DNA from: JAQVSH01 sp964451605
GTDB lineage: Bacteria > Bacteroidota > Bacteroidia > Bacteroidales > UBA4181
DNA length: 31,957 nucleotides
Assembly: GCA_964451605.1 (NCBI GenBank)
Contig: CAYVJA010000032.1
Location: forward strand, 1-31,957
Direction: 5' to 3'
This document shows positions 7,471 to 14,388 of the stretch, piece after piece. The translations under genes were made by a program, and so were the position numbers. The notes beneath the pieces are model-generated. The model was not told where the DNA came from, made no database searches, and worked only from the letters and a program-made list of their open reading frames with translations. Position 1 is the first letter of the stretch, and each line of letters begins with the position of its first letter.

Positions 7471-7502
7471 CAAATGTATCTAATTAGGTACATATATTCA
7501 AG
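7471..7502 (-). promoter_or_regulatory. Promoter for the DUF2442-HTH gene
   Basis: The minus strand reads CTTG, a 20-base spacer, then TACATTTG. This fits the Bacteroidota housekeeping promoter (TTTG, 19-21 bases, TAnnTTTG) very well. The predicted transcript has a leader of about 80 nt before the ATG at 7383. Confidence 0.7.
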
Positions 7503-7740
7503 TGATGATAGAAGATTTCTATTGTGCGTTTGTGATTTGCCAGAACAATCTATCCAGGATGGGTCTATACACCGGAACGATGGGGTATAGACAAGTCACT
7601 ATGTGAGGAACAATAATACGATGGTATTCTGTGTTGACACAGGCTTGGAACGAATATCTGGCTGATAATGACCGATAAGGATGCATATGGGCCGTTAGCG
7701 GTATGTACGAATTAAGGCCGTTGATGATTCGAAAAAGAAG
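7503..7740. other. Non-coding stretch without recognised feature
   Basis: I see no convincing gene here. The only structure is a short inverted repeat, GTCTATAC (7563-7570) with GTATAGAC (7585-7592), around a 14-base loop. Open frames across this stretch run through low-complexity repeats and an assembly gap and have no recognisable protein character. Confidence 0.4.
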
Positions 7741-7859
7741 GGATTGCGTCGCGCTGCCGCGACGCGTTCCCTGGCGCCTGCGGCATGGCAAGATGAAGCA
7801 GGTGATGGAGAGAATGGATTGCGTCGCGCTGCCGCGACGCGTTCCCTCTCGCCTGCGGC
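7741..7859. repeat. Two copies of a 44-bp GC-rich palindromic repeat
   Basis: Copies at 7741-7784 and 7816-7859 agree at 42 of 44 positions. Each contains the perfect stem GCGTCGCG/CGCGACGC with a 4-base CTGC loop, then GTTCCCT and CGCCTGCGGC. The layout resembles REP/BIME elements, in which a palindrome unit occurs in pairs in intergenic space. No associated REP transposase gene lies in the window. It differs in sequence from the GAAGCGC repeats further right. Confidence 0.75.
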
Positions 7860-7904
7860 GGGCGTGCTGAAACGCAAAATGGGGCAGGGTGCGGAGCACC
7901 TCTG

Positions 7905-7963
7905 TTTTTATTCCCCTGTCCCACCGCTCAAGCAAGCTTGGCGTTGGGACAGGGGAATAAAAA
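7905..7963. terminator. Long perfect inverted repeat, likely bidirectional terminator
   Basis: A 19-bp perfect inverted repeat pairs TTTTTATTCCCCTGTCCCA (7905-7923) with its complement at 7945-7963. T runs flank the stem on both strands. On the minus strand it lies directly after the tRNA-Ser terminator hairpin, giving a tandem stop. On the plus strand the A-rich right arm is less suitable, but the symmetric stem may still act. Confidence 0.6.
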
Positions 7964-7985
7964 AAACAGCGCTTTCGCGCTGTTT
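7956..7985 (-). terminator. Rho-independent terminator of tRNA-Ser
   Basis: On the minus strand, AAACAGCGC, a GAAA tetraloop and GCGCTGTTT form a perfect 9-bp stem followed by a run of eight or more T. It starts 16 bases after the tRNA 3' end. Confidence 0.85.
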
Positions 7986-8001
7986 CCATTTTGCTGTTTC
8001 G

Positions 8002-8089
8002 CGGAGAGAAAGGGATTCGAACCCCTGGTACCTTTCGGCACAACNNNNNNNNNNAAGACCGCCGCAATCGACCACTCTGCCATCTCTCC
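8002..8089 (-). tRNA. tRNA-Ser, anticodon hidden by assembly gap
   Basis: The minus strand starts GGAGAGA and ends TCTCTCC plus discriminator G, a 7-bp acceptor stem. TGGCAGAGTGGTCGATTGC forms the D arm. A long variable arm (GTGCCGAAAGGTACC) marks a class II tRNA, and GGGTTCGAATCCC is the T arm. The acceptor, D arm and variable arm fit serine. Ten N (8045-8054) replace the anticodon loop after GGCGGTCTT; that flank suggests a UGA anticodon, but this cannot be read. There is no encoded CCA. The gap is probably of unknown true length, so the gene may be somewhat shorter or longer than shown. Confidence 0.88.
8045..8054. other. Assembly gap of 10 N
   Basis: Ten undetermined bases fall inside the tRNA-Ser anticodon loop. 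Flanking sequence is continuous tRNA on both sides, so the gap probably comes from assembly of a repeated or hairpin-forming region rather than from a real insertion. Confidence 0.95.
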
Positions 8090-8113
8090 GGGGTTGGGTC
8101 TCTTTTGAGGGTG

Positions 8114-8145
8114 CAAATGTAGGGAATGTATTTGGGTTTTGAAAG
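8114..8145 (-). promoter_or_regulatory. Promoter for tRNA-Ser
   Basis: The minus strand has TACATTTG (8121 to 8114), a full match to the -7 consensus, with CTTT 20 bases upstream as a partial -33. The tRNA starts 24 bases downstream of the element, leaving a short processed leader. Confidence 0.6.
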
Positions 8146-8206
8146 ATGGTGCCGGGGGTGTTGCGGTTTTTTTGAGATATTTGCGGCTGTGTTGTGGAGG
8201 TTTGAT

Positions 8207-9334
8207 ATGGGTAGATGGGGGTTTTGCGATTCTTTGGGGTTTGCTGGGGTATGGGGGCTTGCGTTGTTGTTGGCGGCGGCGGGGTGCGGTGATGGGCCTT
8301 CGGCTGTCGGAACAAATAACGGGGAGGCGGTTACGGTGCTGGGCAGGCCGGTGGTTGCGGGGTTTGTGCCGGATGTTCTGGGCGATGATTTTGTGCAGCG
8401 GAGGTTTGTGTTGGTTTCCGATCAGGAGGCCGCCGGTAAGCGAAATGGGGAGCCGTTGGTGGCTACGCTGGTGCGGAAGGCGGTGAGGCCGGGTAACCGG
8501 AGGGCGGTGTTGTATCTGCACGGGTTTAATGATTATTTTTTTCAGTCGGAACTGGCCGATTCGTTGTATGGGGCGGGGTTCGATTTTTATGCGCTCGATC
8601 TACATCGATACGGCCGCTCCCTGTTGCCGGGTCAGGCGCCTTTTCAGGAGGGTAGGATCGACCATTTCTTTGCGGAGATCGATTCGGCGTTTCGGGTGGT
8701 CCGGGAGGAGGGGCATTCGGAGATCGCCCTACTGGCGCATTCGCAGGGCGGTTTAATTGGTTCGCTCTATGCGGCCCGGAAGGGGGCAACGCCTCCGATG
8801 CGGGTGCTGGTGCTGAACAGTCCTTTTCTCGATTTCCATGAGAAGCCTTTTACTGAGAAGGTGTTGATTCCGGCGGTGGCGCTGCTGGGGCGTGTTTTTC
8901 CTTCAATGCAGATTCCGCAGGGCAGCAGTACGGCCTACGCGGAGAGTCTGCTGCAATCGGAACGGGGTGAATGGAGTTATAACACGGAGTGGAAGAAGCC
9001 GCTCTTCAGCCATATTCCGGCATGCTGGTTTTCGGGGATTGTGCAGGGGCAGCGCAAGGTGCGCCGGCAGTTAGATATCGGGGTGGAGGTGGCGCTGTTT
9101 CATTCCGATAAAAGCGTTTCGGGCGCGGTTTGGAGCCCTGCCTTTCAGACGGCCGATGCGGTGCTGGGGGTGGAGGATATCAAACGGCTGGCGCCTTCTC
9201 TGGGCAGTCGGGTAACGCTCTACGAAATACCGGACGGTATGCACGATTTGGCCCTCTCCTCCCCTGCGGTGCGAAACCTTTATTATCAGCAACTGATTGC
9301 GGTGCTGAAATCGTCGTTGGATAGCAGTAAATGA
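8207..9334 (+). CDS. Exported alpha/beta hydrolase (serine aminopeptidase S33/lysophospholipase type)
   Basis: With the ATG at 8207, preceded by GGAGG six bases upstream, the protein has 375 residues and begins with a hydrophobic leader ending LLAAAGC, so Cys27 may be lipidated. The frame stays open to 8126, but the earlier start would put this leader inside the protein. The alpha/beta hydrolase fold shows an oxyanion-hole segment LYLHGFND (about 103-110), nucleophile S179 in AHSQGG and a probable catalytic histidine H346 in DGMHDLAL. Such enzymes split esters, for example lysophospholipids or acylglycerols; the substrate here is unknown. Its stop overlaps the MATE start by four bases (ATGA), so the two are translated together. 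The aspartate of the triad was not assigned. Confidence 0.85.
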   Translation: MGRWGFCDSLGFAGVWGLALLLAAAGCGDGPSAVGTNNGEAVTVLGRPVVAGFVPDVLGDDFVQRRFVLVSDQEAAGKRNGEPLVATLVRKAVRPGNRRAVLYLHGFNDYFFQSELADSLYGAGFDFYALDLHRYGRSLLPGQAPFQEGRIDHFFAEIDSAFRVVREEGHSEIALLAHSQGGLIGSLYAARKGATPPMRVLVLNSPFLDFHEKPFTEKVLIPAVALLGRVFPSMQIPQGSSTAYAESLLQSERGEWSYNTEWKKPLFSHIPACWFSGIVQGQRKVRRQLDIGVEVALFHSDKSVSGAVWSPAFQTADAVLGVEDIKRLAPSLGSRVTLYEIPDGMHDLALSSPAVRNLYYQQLIAVLKSSLDSSK

Positions 9335-10698
9335 GTCGTCCCGAAAAAATTCAGCAGAGGATGCGGAGTCTGATGATTCCCATCTTTCTGGAGCTCTTGC
9401 TGATTATGTTGCTGGGAATCACCGATACGGTGATGTTAAGCCAGTATTCCGACAATAAGGTGGCTTCGGTGGGTGTGGTGAACCAGTTGATTAACATGGT
9501 GAATCTGCTCTTTGGGGTCACTACCATCGGTACGTCGGTACTTTGCTCGCAATATCTGGGGGCGGCCGACAAGGCCTCGTCGCGGCAGGTGATCGGGGTT
9601 TCGCTGCTTTTTAATGCGCTGGTGGGGATGACGGTGGGCATCGCGCTGTTGGCGGGCGGCAGGTCAATTCTGGAGCTGATGAAGATCCGCCCCGAACTGA
9701 TGGCCGATGCGCTCGATTATATGCAGATTGTGGGGGGATTCGCGGTGGTGCAGTCGTTGGCCATGACGCTCTCGGCCATCTTGCGCAGCTATCACCTGGC
9801 CGGCTATTCGCTCCGGGTGACCCTACTGATGAACGTGATCAATGTGGTGGGAAACTATGCCCTGATCTTTGGTAATCTGGGATGCCCTGAATTGGGGGTA
9901 AAAGGGGCGGCCATTGCTACCACTTTTAGCCGCATTGTGGCCATGGGGCTGCTCTTTTACTATCTCTTCCGGAAAGCGGTGCCCGGCTTCTCGCTTTCGT
10001 CGGTATGGCCCTTCCCTTTGCACAAGCTCAAACAGATTCTCTCGGTGGGTATCCCCTCGGCCGGCGAACAGATTTCGTATAGTTTTTCGCAGGTAGTGAT
10101 CCTTTTCTTTATCAATATGTTGGGTAACGAGGCCATTACTGCCCGAACCTATGCCATGAACCTGATTATGTTCACGTTTCTCTACTCTATGGCCATGGCC
10201 CATGCCGGTGCTATTTGCGTGGGGCACCTGGTAGGTGAGCAACGATTCAGAATGGCCTACAAACTGGCACTGCACAATACCCGCAGAGCCATCCTGATCT
10301 CATTGGGTATGGCGCTCTTCTTTGCTCTATCGGGCTCCTTTGTGGTAGGCTGGTTCACCGAAAACCCTGCCATCATAGCCATGTGCAGTGCGATATTTCT
10401 GGTTGAGCTGTTGCTCGAACCGGGCAGAGCCGTGAATCTGGTGGTAATATTTTCGCTTCGGGCTGCCGGCGATACCCGCTATCCGGTACTTACGGGGATG
10501 ATTCCCATCTGGCTGGTTGCCACTGCAGGAAGCTGGTTCCTGGGAATTTATCTCGGATTGGGCCTATCCGGAATGTGGATTGCCTTTGCCACCGACGAAG
10601 CCATTCGGGGGGCAATTATGCTGAAACGTTGGCGGAGTAAGAAGTGGGAGAAAATGTCATTTGTCAAGCAATCAAGGCATTTTACCGAATCCGTGTAA
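9331..10698 (+). CDS. MATE family efflux transporter
   Basis: The protein has 455 residues with about 12 hydrophobic segments in two related halves, the MATE length and layout. The opening LMIPIFLELLLIMLLGITDTVMLSQYSD is the characteristic first helix (with the family's LE and D residues in TDTVMLS), and LGVKGAAIAT in the first half is typical. MATE proteins export cationic drugs or metabolites by Na+ or H+ antiport at the inner membrane. The gene overlaps the lipoprotein hydrolase by four bases. Substrate is unknown. A second MATE gene at 16816 is only a distant relative. Confidence 0.93.
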   Translation: MSRPEKIQQRMRSLMIPIFLELLLIMLLGITDTVMLSQYSDNKVASVGVVNQLINMVNLLFGVTTIGTSVLCSQYLGAADKASSRQVIGVSLLFNALVGMTVGIALLAGGRSILELMKIRPELMADALDYMQIVGGFAVVQSLAMTLSAILRSYHLAGYSLRVTLLMNVINVVGNYALIFGNLGCPELGVKGAAIATTFSRIVAMGLLFYYLFRKAVPGFSLSSVWPFPLHKLKQILSVGIPSAGEQISYSFSQVVILFFINMLGNEAITARTYAMNLIMFTFLYSMAMAHAGAICVGHLVGEQRFRMAYKLALHNTRRAILISLGMALFFALSGSFVVGWFTENPAIIAMCSAIFLVELLLEPGRAVNLVVIFSLRAAGDTRYPVLTGMIPIWLVATAGSWFLGIYLGLGLSGMWIAFATDEAIRGAIMLKRWRSKKWEKMSFVKQSRHFTESV

Positions 10699-10973
10699 AT
10701 TTTTCCGATATTCATTTCTAGCTGCGTGAAAGTGATTCCATATATAGAAATACAAGGAAATACCGCAAATAGCTTATATTTCTAATTATCAACTACTTAA
10801 AAATACGCAAGCGCTTAGGCAAAAAAAAATTTATATTATTTTAACATTTTTCCCCTTGTAGTTAGAACAATTCTTTGAATTATGCAATACATTTGCGCCG
10901 TTTTTGTGCGAAGACAAAGAACATGTTTCATTACCAACAAATTTCTTTACTAATTTATCTTTCAAACCAAATT
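10699..10973. other. Intergenic region upstream of the ferritin-like lipoprotein
   Basis: This AT-rich spacer contains a homopolymer A run near 10821-10829 and the promoter element at 10888-10895. I see no gene or terminator after the MATE gene. Confidence 0.4.
10888..10895 (+). promoter_or_regulatory. Probable -7 element for the ferritin-like lipoprotein
   Basis: TACATTTG is a full match to TAnnTTTG. No good -33 element is found at the proper distance. The start codon at 10974 would follow a leader of about 70 nt. Confidence 0.5.
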
Positions 10974-11582
10974 ATGAAAAAAGGTTTTGTAAAATTCGCA
11001 ATTGCTTGTGTTTCTGTAGGTATCATGTTTACCGCTTGCACCAAAGCTCCTCAACAAACACAGGAAAATCTGAAAGTGGTCATTGCCAGCAAAGCAACCA
11101 CCGGCGCTATGTTTGCACAGTTCTCCACCAAGGCCCTCGAGTTGGGCGATTCTATGGTAGCTCCCCTTTTCCAGGCTATTGCTTCGGAAGAGCTTCAGCA
11201 AGCTGAATCGCTGCAGCAAATTCTTGTTGGAAAAGGCGTAGTTGATTTCACCGCTGCTCCTGCAGAGGTAGCTGTCGACACCACCGAAGCCAATATCGCT
11301 GCTGCACTTGTAGGTCTTGACAGTATGGTTAACAAAGTTCTGCCCGGCTTTATCGAAACTGCCCAGGTAGAAAACGATACCATCACCCTGGCTGCTTTCA
11401 ACGCTCTTTTGGCTGCTGATACCAATAAAATCAACCTGTTGAAAGAAGCTGTTGCTATGTTGGCTGCTGCCGATACCGTTACTGCTCCTGCTGCTGTTCC
11501 CGCTGGTTCTGCTGCTCCTGCTCTTGCTGCTCCTGCTGTTGTTCCTGTTGCTGCTGTTCCCGCCACTCCTGTAAAGAAATAA
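10974..11582 (+). CDS. Lipoprotein with ferritin-like domain and Ala/Pro-rich tail
   Basis: I chose the ATG at 10974 because it gives a clean lipoprotein signal: MKKGFVKFAIACVSVGIMF then TAC, with Cys22 as lipidation site; the open frame to 10875 adds an implausible extension. The 202-residue product has a helical segment (about 32-85, from NLKVVIASKA through SEELQQAESL) resembling the rubrerythrin-type ferritin-like repeat, with glutamates and spaced helices, though few obvious di-iron ligands remain. A second similar helix pair follows at about 95-160. The last 35 residues are a low-complexity Ala/Pro/Val tail. It is probably anchored to the outer or inner membrane. A peroxide or iron-related role is suggested by the fold but unproven. 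Confidence 0.75.
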   Translation: MKKGFVKFAIACVSVGIMFTACTKAPQQTQENLKVVIASKATTGAMFAQFSTKALELGDSMVAPLFQAIASEELQQAESLQQILVGKGVVDFTAAPAEVAVDTTEANIAAALVGLDSMVNKVLPGFIETAQVENDTITLAAFNALLAADTNKINLLKEAVAMLAAADTVTAPAAVPAGSAAPALAAPAVVPVAAVPATPVKK

Positions 11583-11641
11583 GGAGTTCAGGACAATCGC
11601 TGTCGTTTCTGAAATGTTCGATCCCTGACGGGATCGATGTA

Positions 11642-11678
11642 AATGCCCCGGGTTTTCGCACGGGGCATTATTTTTTTG
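11642..11678 (+). terminator. Rho-independent terminator after the ferritin-like lipoprotein
   Basis: AATGCCCCG and CGGGGCATT form a perfect 9-bp stem around a GGTTTTCGCA loop, followed by ATTTTTTT. It ends the monocistronic lipoprotein transcript about 60 bases after the stop. Confidence 0.88.
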
Positions 11679-11718
11679 CTATATTCGTTGCATATGTCTA
11701 ACCTAACCGATTACCCGT

Positions 11719-12237
11719 ATGAGCTTCAAAAAATTCCTTTTCGTTCCGTTGTTAATTGCCGTGATGGCGCTGGTGTTGCAAGTAATAGACCAACTGATCC
11801 GCGGCTACGTGGAACCCGCAGGGAATCAGGGGTTCACATGGATCTCTTTTCAGGCATGGGCTGTCTACTTCTTTGCAGGTTGTACCCCTAAAGGAGGCCT
11901 CAAGGCACTCATCGGGTACGCACTGGGTATCCTCCTCTCCATCTCCATCATCAAATGTGCCGGTCTGCTCGGCTCTTTAGGTTTCTGGACCGTACCGGCA
12001 GCCATCTTCCTGCTGGTGATTCCGGTAATGTGCCTCGAAAGAGTACCCTGGCTCGACCTGATCCCCGCCATCTTCATCGGCTCCGGAGCCTACTTCGCCT
12101 TCATCAACTACGTACCCAACGCCACCATTCCCGGAGCCGCCGCCACCGAAATGATCTACAGCGCCATCGGCCTGCTCTTCGGATATGTATCGGTTGTATT
12201 GAGAGGAAAGTATGAAAAAGCAATCCTGACAAAATAG
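11719..12237 (+). CDS. DUF1097-like integral membrane protein
   Basis: The protein has 172 residues with about five or six hydrophobic segments. The pattern ISFQAWAVYFFAGCTPKGGLKAL (about 43-65) and the later WLDLIPAIFIGSGAYFA resemble the DUF1097 family (E. coli YcdZ type) of small inner-membrane proteins of unknown function. The frame also opens in another phase upstream, but the ATG at 11719 begins a typical MSFKKFL N-terminus. It lies alone between the terminator at 11642-11678 and the repeat-rich spacer that begins immediately at its stop. Confidence 0.7.
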   Translation: MSFKKFLFVPLLIAVMALVLQVIDQLIRGYVEPAGNQGFTWISFQAWAVYFFAGCTPKGGLKALIGYALGILLSISIIKCAGLLGSLGFWTVPAAIFLLVIPVMCLERVPWLDLIPAIFIGSGAYFAFINYVPNATIPGAAATEMIYSAIGLLFGYVSVVLRGKYEKAILTK

Positions 12238-12307
12238 TGCTCTAGTGCATCGAAGCGCAAATGCGCTTCGTGAAATGCTCTAGTGCATCGAAGCGCAAAT
12301 GCGCTTC
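12238..12307. repeat. Tandem 32-bp repeat with GAAGCGC palindrome, two copies
   Basis: Identical 32-bp copies lie at 12238-12269 and 12276-12307, starting at the DUF1097 stop codon. Each holds TGCTCTAGTGCAT followed by the palindrome GAAGCGCA-AA-TGCGCTTC (8-bp arms). More GAAGCGC/GCGCTTC blocks follow up to 12366. The same core recurs at 13564-13796, 14297 and 24645, so it is a dispersed intergenic family. Confidence 0.85.
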
Positions 12308-12342
12308 AAGAGCTAAAGTGCTGCGCTTCGCGCGGATGATTT

Positions 12343-12395
12343 CACCAGAGCACCCGCGCGAAGCGCATTCACCATTAACCATTCACCATTAACCA
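12343..12395. repeat. Composite leader repeat ending at the patB-like start codon
   Basis: CACCAGAGCAC, then GCGCGAAGCGCATT, then two copies of the 14-mer TTCACCATTAACCA (12368-12381, 12382-12395). The last base of the second copy is the A of the ATG at 12395. A near-identical composite precedes the Dabb gene, and the same elements in a related order precede the GH31 gene. Confidence 0.85.
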
Positions 12396-13564
12396 TGTTT
12401 TCTTCTTTCGATGAAGTGATTCCCCGCAAAGGAACCAATTCGTACAAGTACGATCTGTTGAAACCGGTTTTCGGTGCAGATGATTTGCTTCCCATGTGGG
12501 TGGCTGATATGGATTTCCGTACGCCTAAGTGTGTGCTCGATGCTATTCAAAAAACGGTCGATCACGGTATTTTGGGTTATACGGCTATGCCTGAAGGTTT
12601 TCCTGCTTCCATTCAGCGCTGGCTCCTTCATCGGCACGGCTGGAAGGTTGAACCTCAAGATATCGGGTTTGTAGCCGGGGTGGTTCATGCCATTGCACAG
12701 GCTGTGGCCACCTTCAGCAAGCCTGGCGACAGGGTTCTGATTCAGACTCCGGTGTACCATCCCTTCCGGTTGGTTCCTGAAGCCCTGGAACGGGAGGTGG
12801 TAATGAATCGGCTCCTGTGTAAGGATTCCCGCTTTGAGATCGATTTTGAGGCCCTGGAGGCCCAACTGCAGGGGTGCCGCATTATGATACTTTGTCATCC
12901 GCACAATCCGGGAGGAAGGGTCTGGCTTCGGCACGAACTGGAAAAAATTGCCTCTCTCTGTGCAAAAGCGGGCGTTTTGGTGATTTCGGACGAAATCCAT
13001 GCCGATCTCACGCTCCACGGACACACCCACATCCCCTTTGCCGCAGTATCGGAAGAGGCCTGCAATAACAGCCTCACCCTAATGGCGCCCAGCAAAACCT
13101 TCAACATGGCGGGGCTCGACAGCTCTTTCTTCGTAGCCGGAAACCCTGCCATCCGCGATCGTTACAAAAAAACGCTTAAACTGGCTGAGTGTGCCCACGG
13201 GCACATGCTGGCCTACAGCACCGCACAGGCCGCCTTCGACCAGGGCGAACCCTGGCTCGAAGAGGCCCTTGGCTACATTGAAGGCAACTTTGCCCTGGCA
13301 ACCGAATACATCGCCACCCACCTGCCACAACTCACCGTGATGCAACCCGAAGCCTCCTTCCTGCTTTGGATCAACTTCGAAAAACTGGGTCTCGACCCCG
13401 ACACCCTCCACAACTTCCTGGTAAAAAAAGCCAAAGTAGCCTTCAACCGCGGCGACATGTTCGGCCCCGGGGGAGAACAATGGGCCCGAATGAACATCGG
13501 CTGCCCCCGCAGCGTTGTTAAAGAAGCCCTCGAACGCCTAAAACAGGCCATACTGGAGCTCTAA
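12395..13564 (+). CDS. patB: PatB/MalY-type PLP aminotransferase, probable cystathionine beta-lyase
   Basis: The 389-residue protein is a fold-type I PLP enzyme of the MalY/PatB group. The start SFDEVIPRKGTNSYKYD and LPMWVADMDF (about 26-44) are hallmark MalY/PatB motifs. Substrate and cofactor motifs include GYTAMPEG and TPVYHPF. The Schiff-base lysine is K234 in APSKTFNMAG. Members cleave cystathionine or cysteine-S-conjugates to homocysteine or thiols, pyruvate and ammonia in the cytoplasm. It stands alone between two repeat-rich spacers. The ATG is directly preceded by the heptamer-type repeat, with no Shine-Dalgarno sequence, which is common in Bacteroidota. A sulphydrylase-like gene of methionine synthesis also lies at the right edge but is 18 kb away. 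Confidence 0.93.
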   Translation: MFSSFDEVIPRKGTNSYKYDLLKPVFGADDLLPMWVADMDFRTPKCVLDAIQKTVDHGILGYTAMPEGFPASIQRWLLHRHGWKVEPQDIGFVAGVVHAIAQAVATFSKPGDRVLIQTPVYHPFRLVPEALEREVVMNRLLCKDSRFEIDFEALEAQLQGCRIMILCHPHNPGGRVWLRHELEKIASLCAKAGVLVISDEIHADLTLHGHTHIPFAAVSEEACNNSLTLMAPSKTFNMAGLDSSFFVAGNPAIRDRYKKTLKLAECAHGHMLAYSTAQAAFDQGEPWLEEALGYIEGNFALATEYIATHLPQLTVMQPEASFLLWINFEKLGLDPDTLHNFLVKKAKVAFNRGDMFGPGGEQWARMNIGCPRSVVKEALERLKQAILEL

Positions 13565-13821
13565 TGCTTCGAAGCGCATTCGCGCTTCAAGAGAAACAGT
13601 GAAACAGTGCAACAGAGAAACAGTGCAACAGAGAAACAGTGCAACAGAGAAACAGTGAAACAGTGCACCCGCGCGAAGCGCATCACTAGAGCACTCGAAG
13701 CGCATTAGCGCTTCGAAGCACCAGAGCATCCGCGCGAAGCGCAACACTCGAAGCGCATTAGCGCTTCGAAGCACCAGAGCACTTGCGCGAAGCGCATTAA
13801 CCATTAACCATTGAAGAAAAT
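13564..13821. repeat. Repeat-filled spacer between patB-like and Dabb genes
   Basis: The whole spacer is repetitive. It holds a GAAGCGC palindrome (13570-13588) and three exact tandem copies of the 16-mer GAAACAGTGCAACAGA (13601-13648) followed by partial copies to about 13667. Two identical 37-bp copies follow at 13692-13728 and 13745-13781, each centred on the palindrome CGAAGCGC-ATTA-GCGCTTCG. Next comes a composite leader (CACCAGAGCAC, GCGCGAAGCGCATT, AACCATTAACCATT; 13772-13811) ending 10 bases before the Dabb ATG. No promoter of the TAnnTTTG type is visible here. Confidence 0.88.
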
Positions 13822-14241
13822 ATGAACCGCAGATCCCTGATTGGAAAACTGATTGCCGGTGCCGGCGCTATAGCTTTGAGCCAACAGAGCGCCTCGGCAA
13901 AACCCAAAGATTTGCCCCGCGGCGTCTTTATTCATCATGTACTATTCTGGATGAAAGAGCCCCTGAACATGGGGCATCGCAAAGTGCTGGAAGCCGGCCT
14001 GCGAAAACTGGTCACCATCGATCTCATTAAACAACGCCATCTAGGCATACCGGCCGACACAAACCGCGATGTAGTAGAGAACACCTACCAATACTCTCTG
14101 CTACTCACCTTCAAAAACAAAGCCGACCACGACGCCTACCAAATCCACCCCGAACACCTGGAATTCATAGAAAACTGCTCCCATACCTGGGAGAGGGTGA
14201 GGGTGCATGATACGGTTGATATTAGTGCTCTAGTGCTCTAG
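13822..14241 (+). CDS. Dabb-family (stress-responsive A/B barrel) protein with Tat-like leader
   Basis: The 139-residue protein starts NRRSLIGKLIAGAGAIAL and continues to SASA, a twin-arginine type signal that suggests export, followed by a single Dabb domain. The domain shows HHVLFWMKEP (about 36-45), a central LGIPADTNRDVVENTYQYSLLLTF and a C-terminal YQIHPEHLEFIENCSHTW, the usual pattern for this dimeric alpha/beta barrel fold. Family members bind or transform small hydrophobic molecules or act in stress; the role of exported Bacteroidota members is unknown. It is flanked on both sides by intergenic repeats, so it is probably transcribed alone. Confidence 0.85.
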   Translation: MNRRSLIGKLIAGAGAIALSQQSASAKPKDLPRGVFIHHVLFWMKEPLNMGHRKVLEAGLRKLVTIDLIKQRHLGIPADTNRDVVENTYQYSLLLTFKNKADHDAYQIHPEHLEFIENCSHTWERVRVHDTVDISALVL

Positions 14242-14331
14242 AGCTCTGGTGCTCTGGTGAAAAAGAAATTTACGCGGCAGGGCATTTGCGCGAAGCGCAG
14301 CATTAGAGCATTAGAGCATTAGAGCACTCTT
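14225..14331. repeat. AGAGC/CTCTAG microrepeats with a GAAGCGC element
   Basis: The run begins at the end of the Dabb gene with TAGTGCTC and GCTCTGGT-type units. It continues through GCGCGAAGCGCAG (14290-14302), then three units of the heptamer-like GCATTAGA (14301-14325). These are the same building blocks as in the spacers at 12238, 13564 and 30216. Confidence 0.75.
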
Positions 14332-14388
14332 CTTTCCAAACAGGGGATTATCCCCCGACTAGTCGGGGATAATTCCCTGTTTGGAAAG
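14332..14388. repeat. 57-bp near-perfect palindrome overlapping the acyl-CoA synthetase stop codon
   Basis: Arms 14332-14358 and 14363-14388 are complementary except for one substitution and one extra base, centred on CTAG. The right arm is the last nine codons of the synthetase (ending GIIPD) and the centre supplies its TAG stop, so the sequence after the stop is an inverted copy of the gene end. The transcript should fold into a hairpin of about 26 bp. There is no T run on either side, so a simple Rho-independent terminator is doubtful; it may protect or process the mRNA end. Confidence 0.85.

Noticed and set aside
7519..8067. Open frame of 182 codons and several others over the repeat and tRNA region
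   Set aside because: They run through the palindromic repeats, terminators, the assembly gap and the tRNA. The apparent protein repeats simply mirror the 44-bp DNA repeat.
8126..8206. Upstream extension of the alpha/beta hydrolase
   Set aside because: It would bury the lipoprotein signal 27 residues inside. The ATG at 8207 has a GGAGG and gives a proper leader.
13601..13648. Regular 16-bp repeats as a possible CRISPR array
   Set aside because: The copies are directly adjacent with no unique spacers, the unit is too short, and no cas gene lies in the window.
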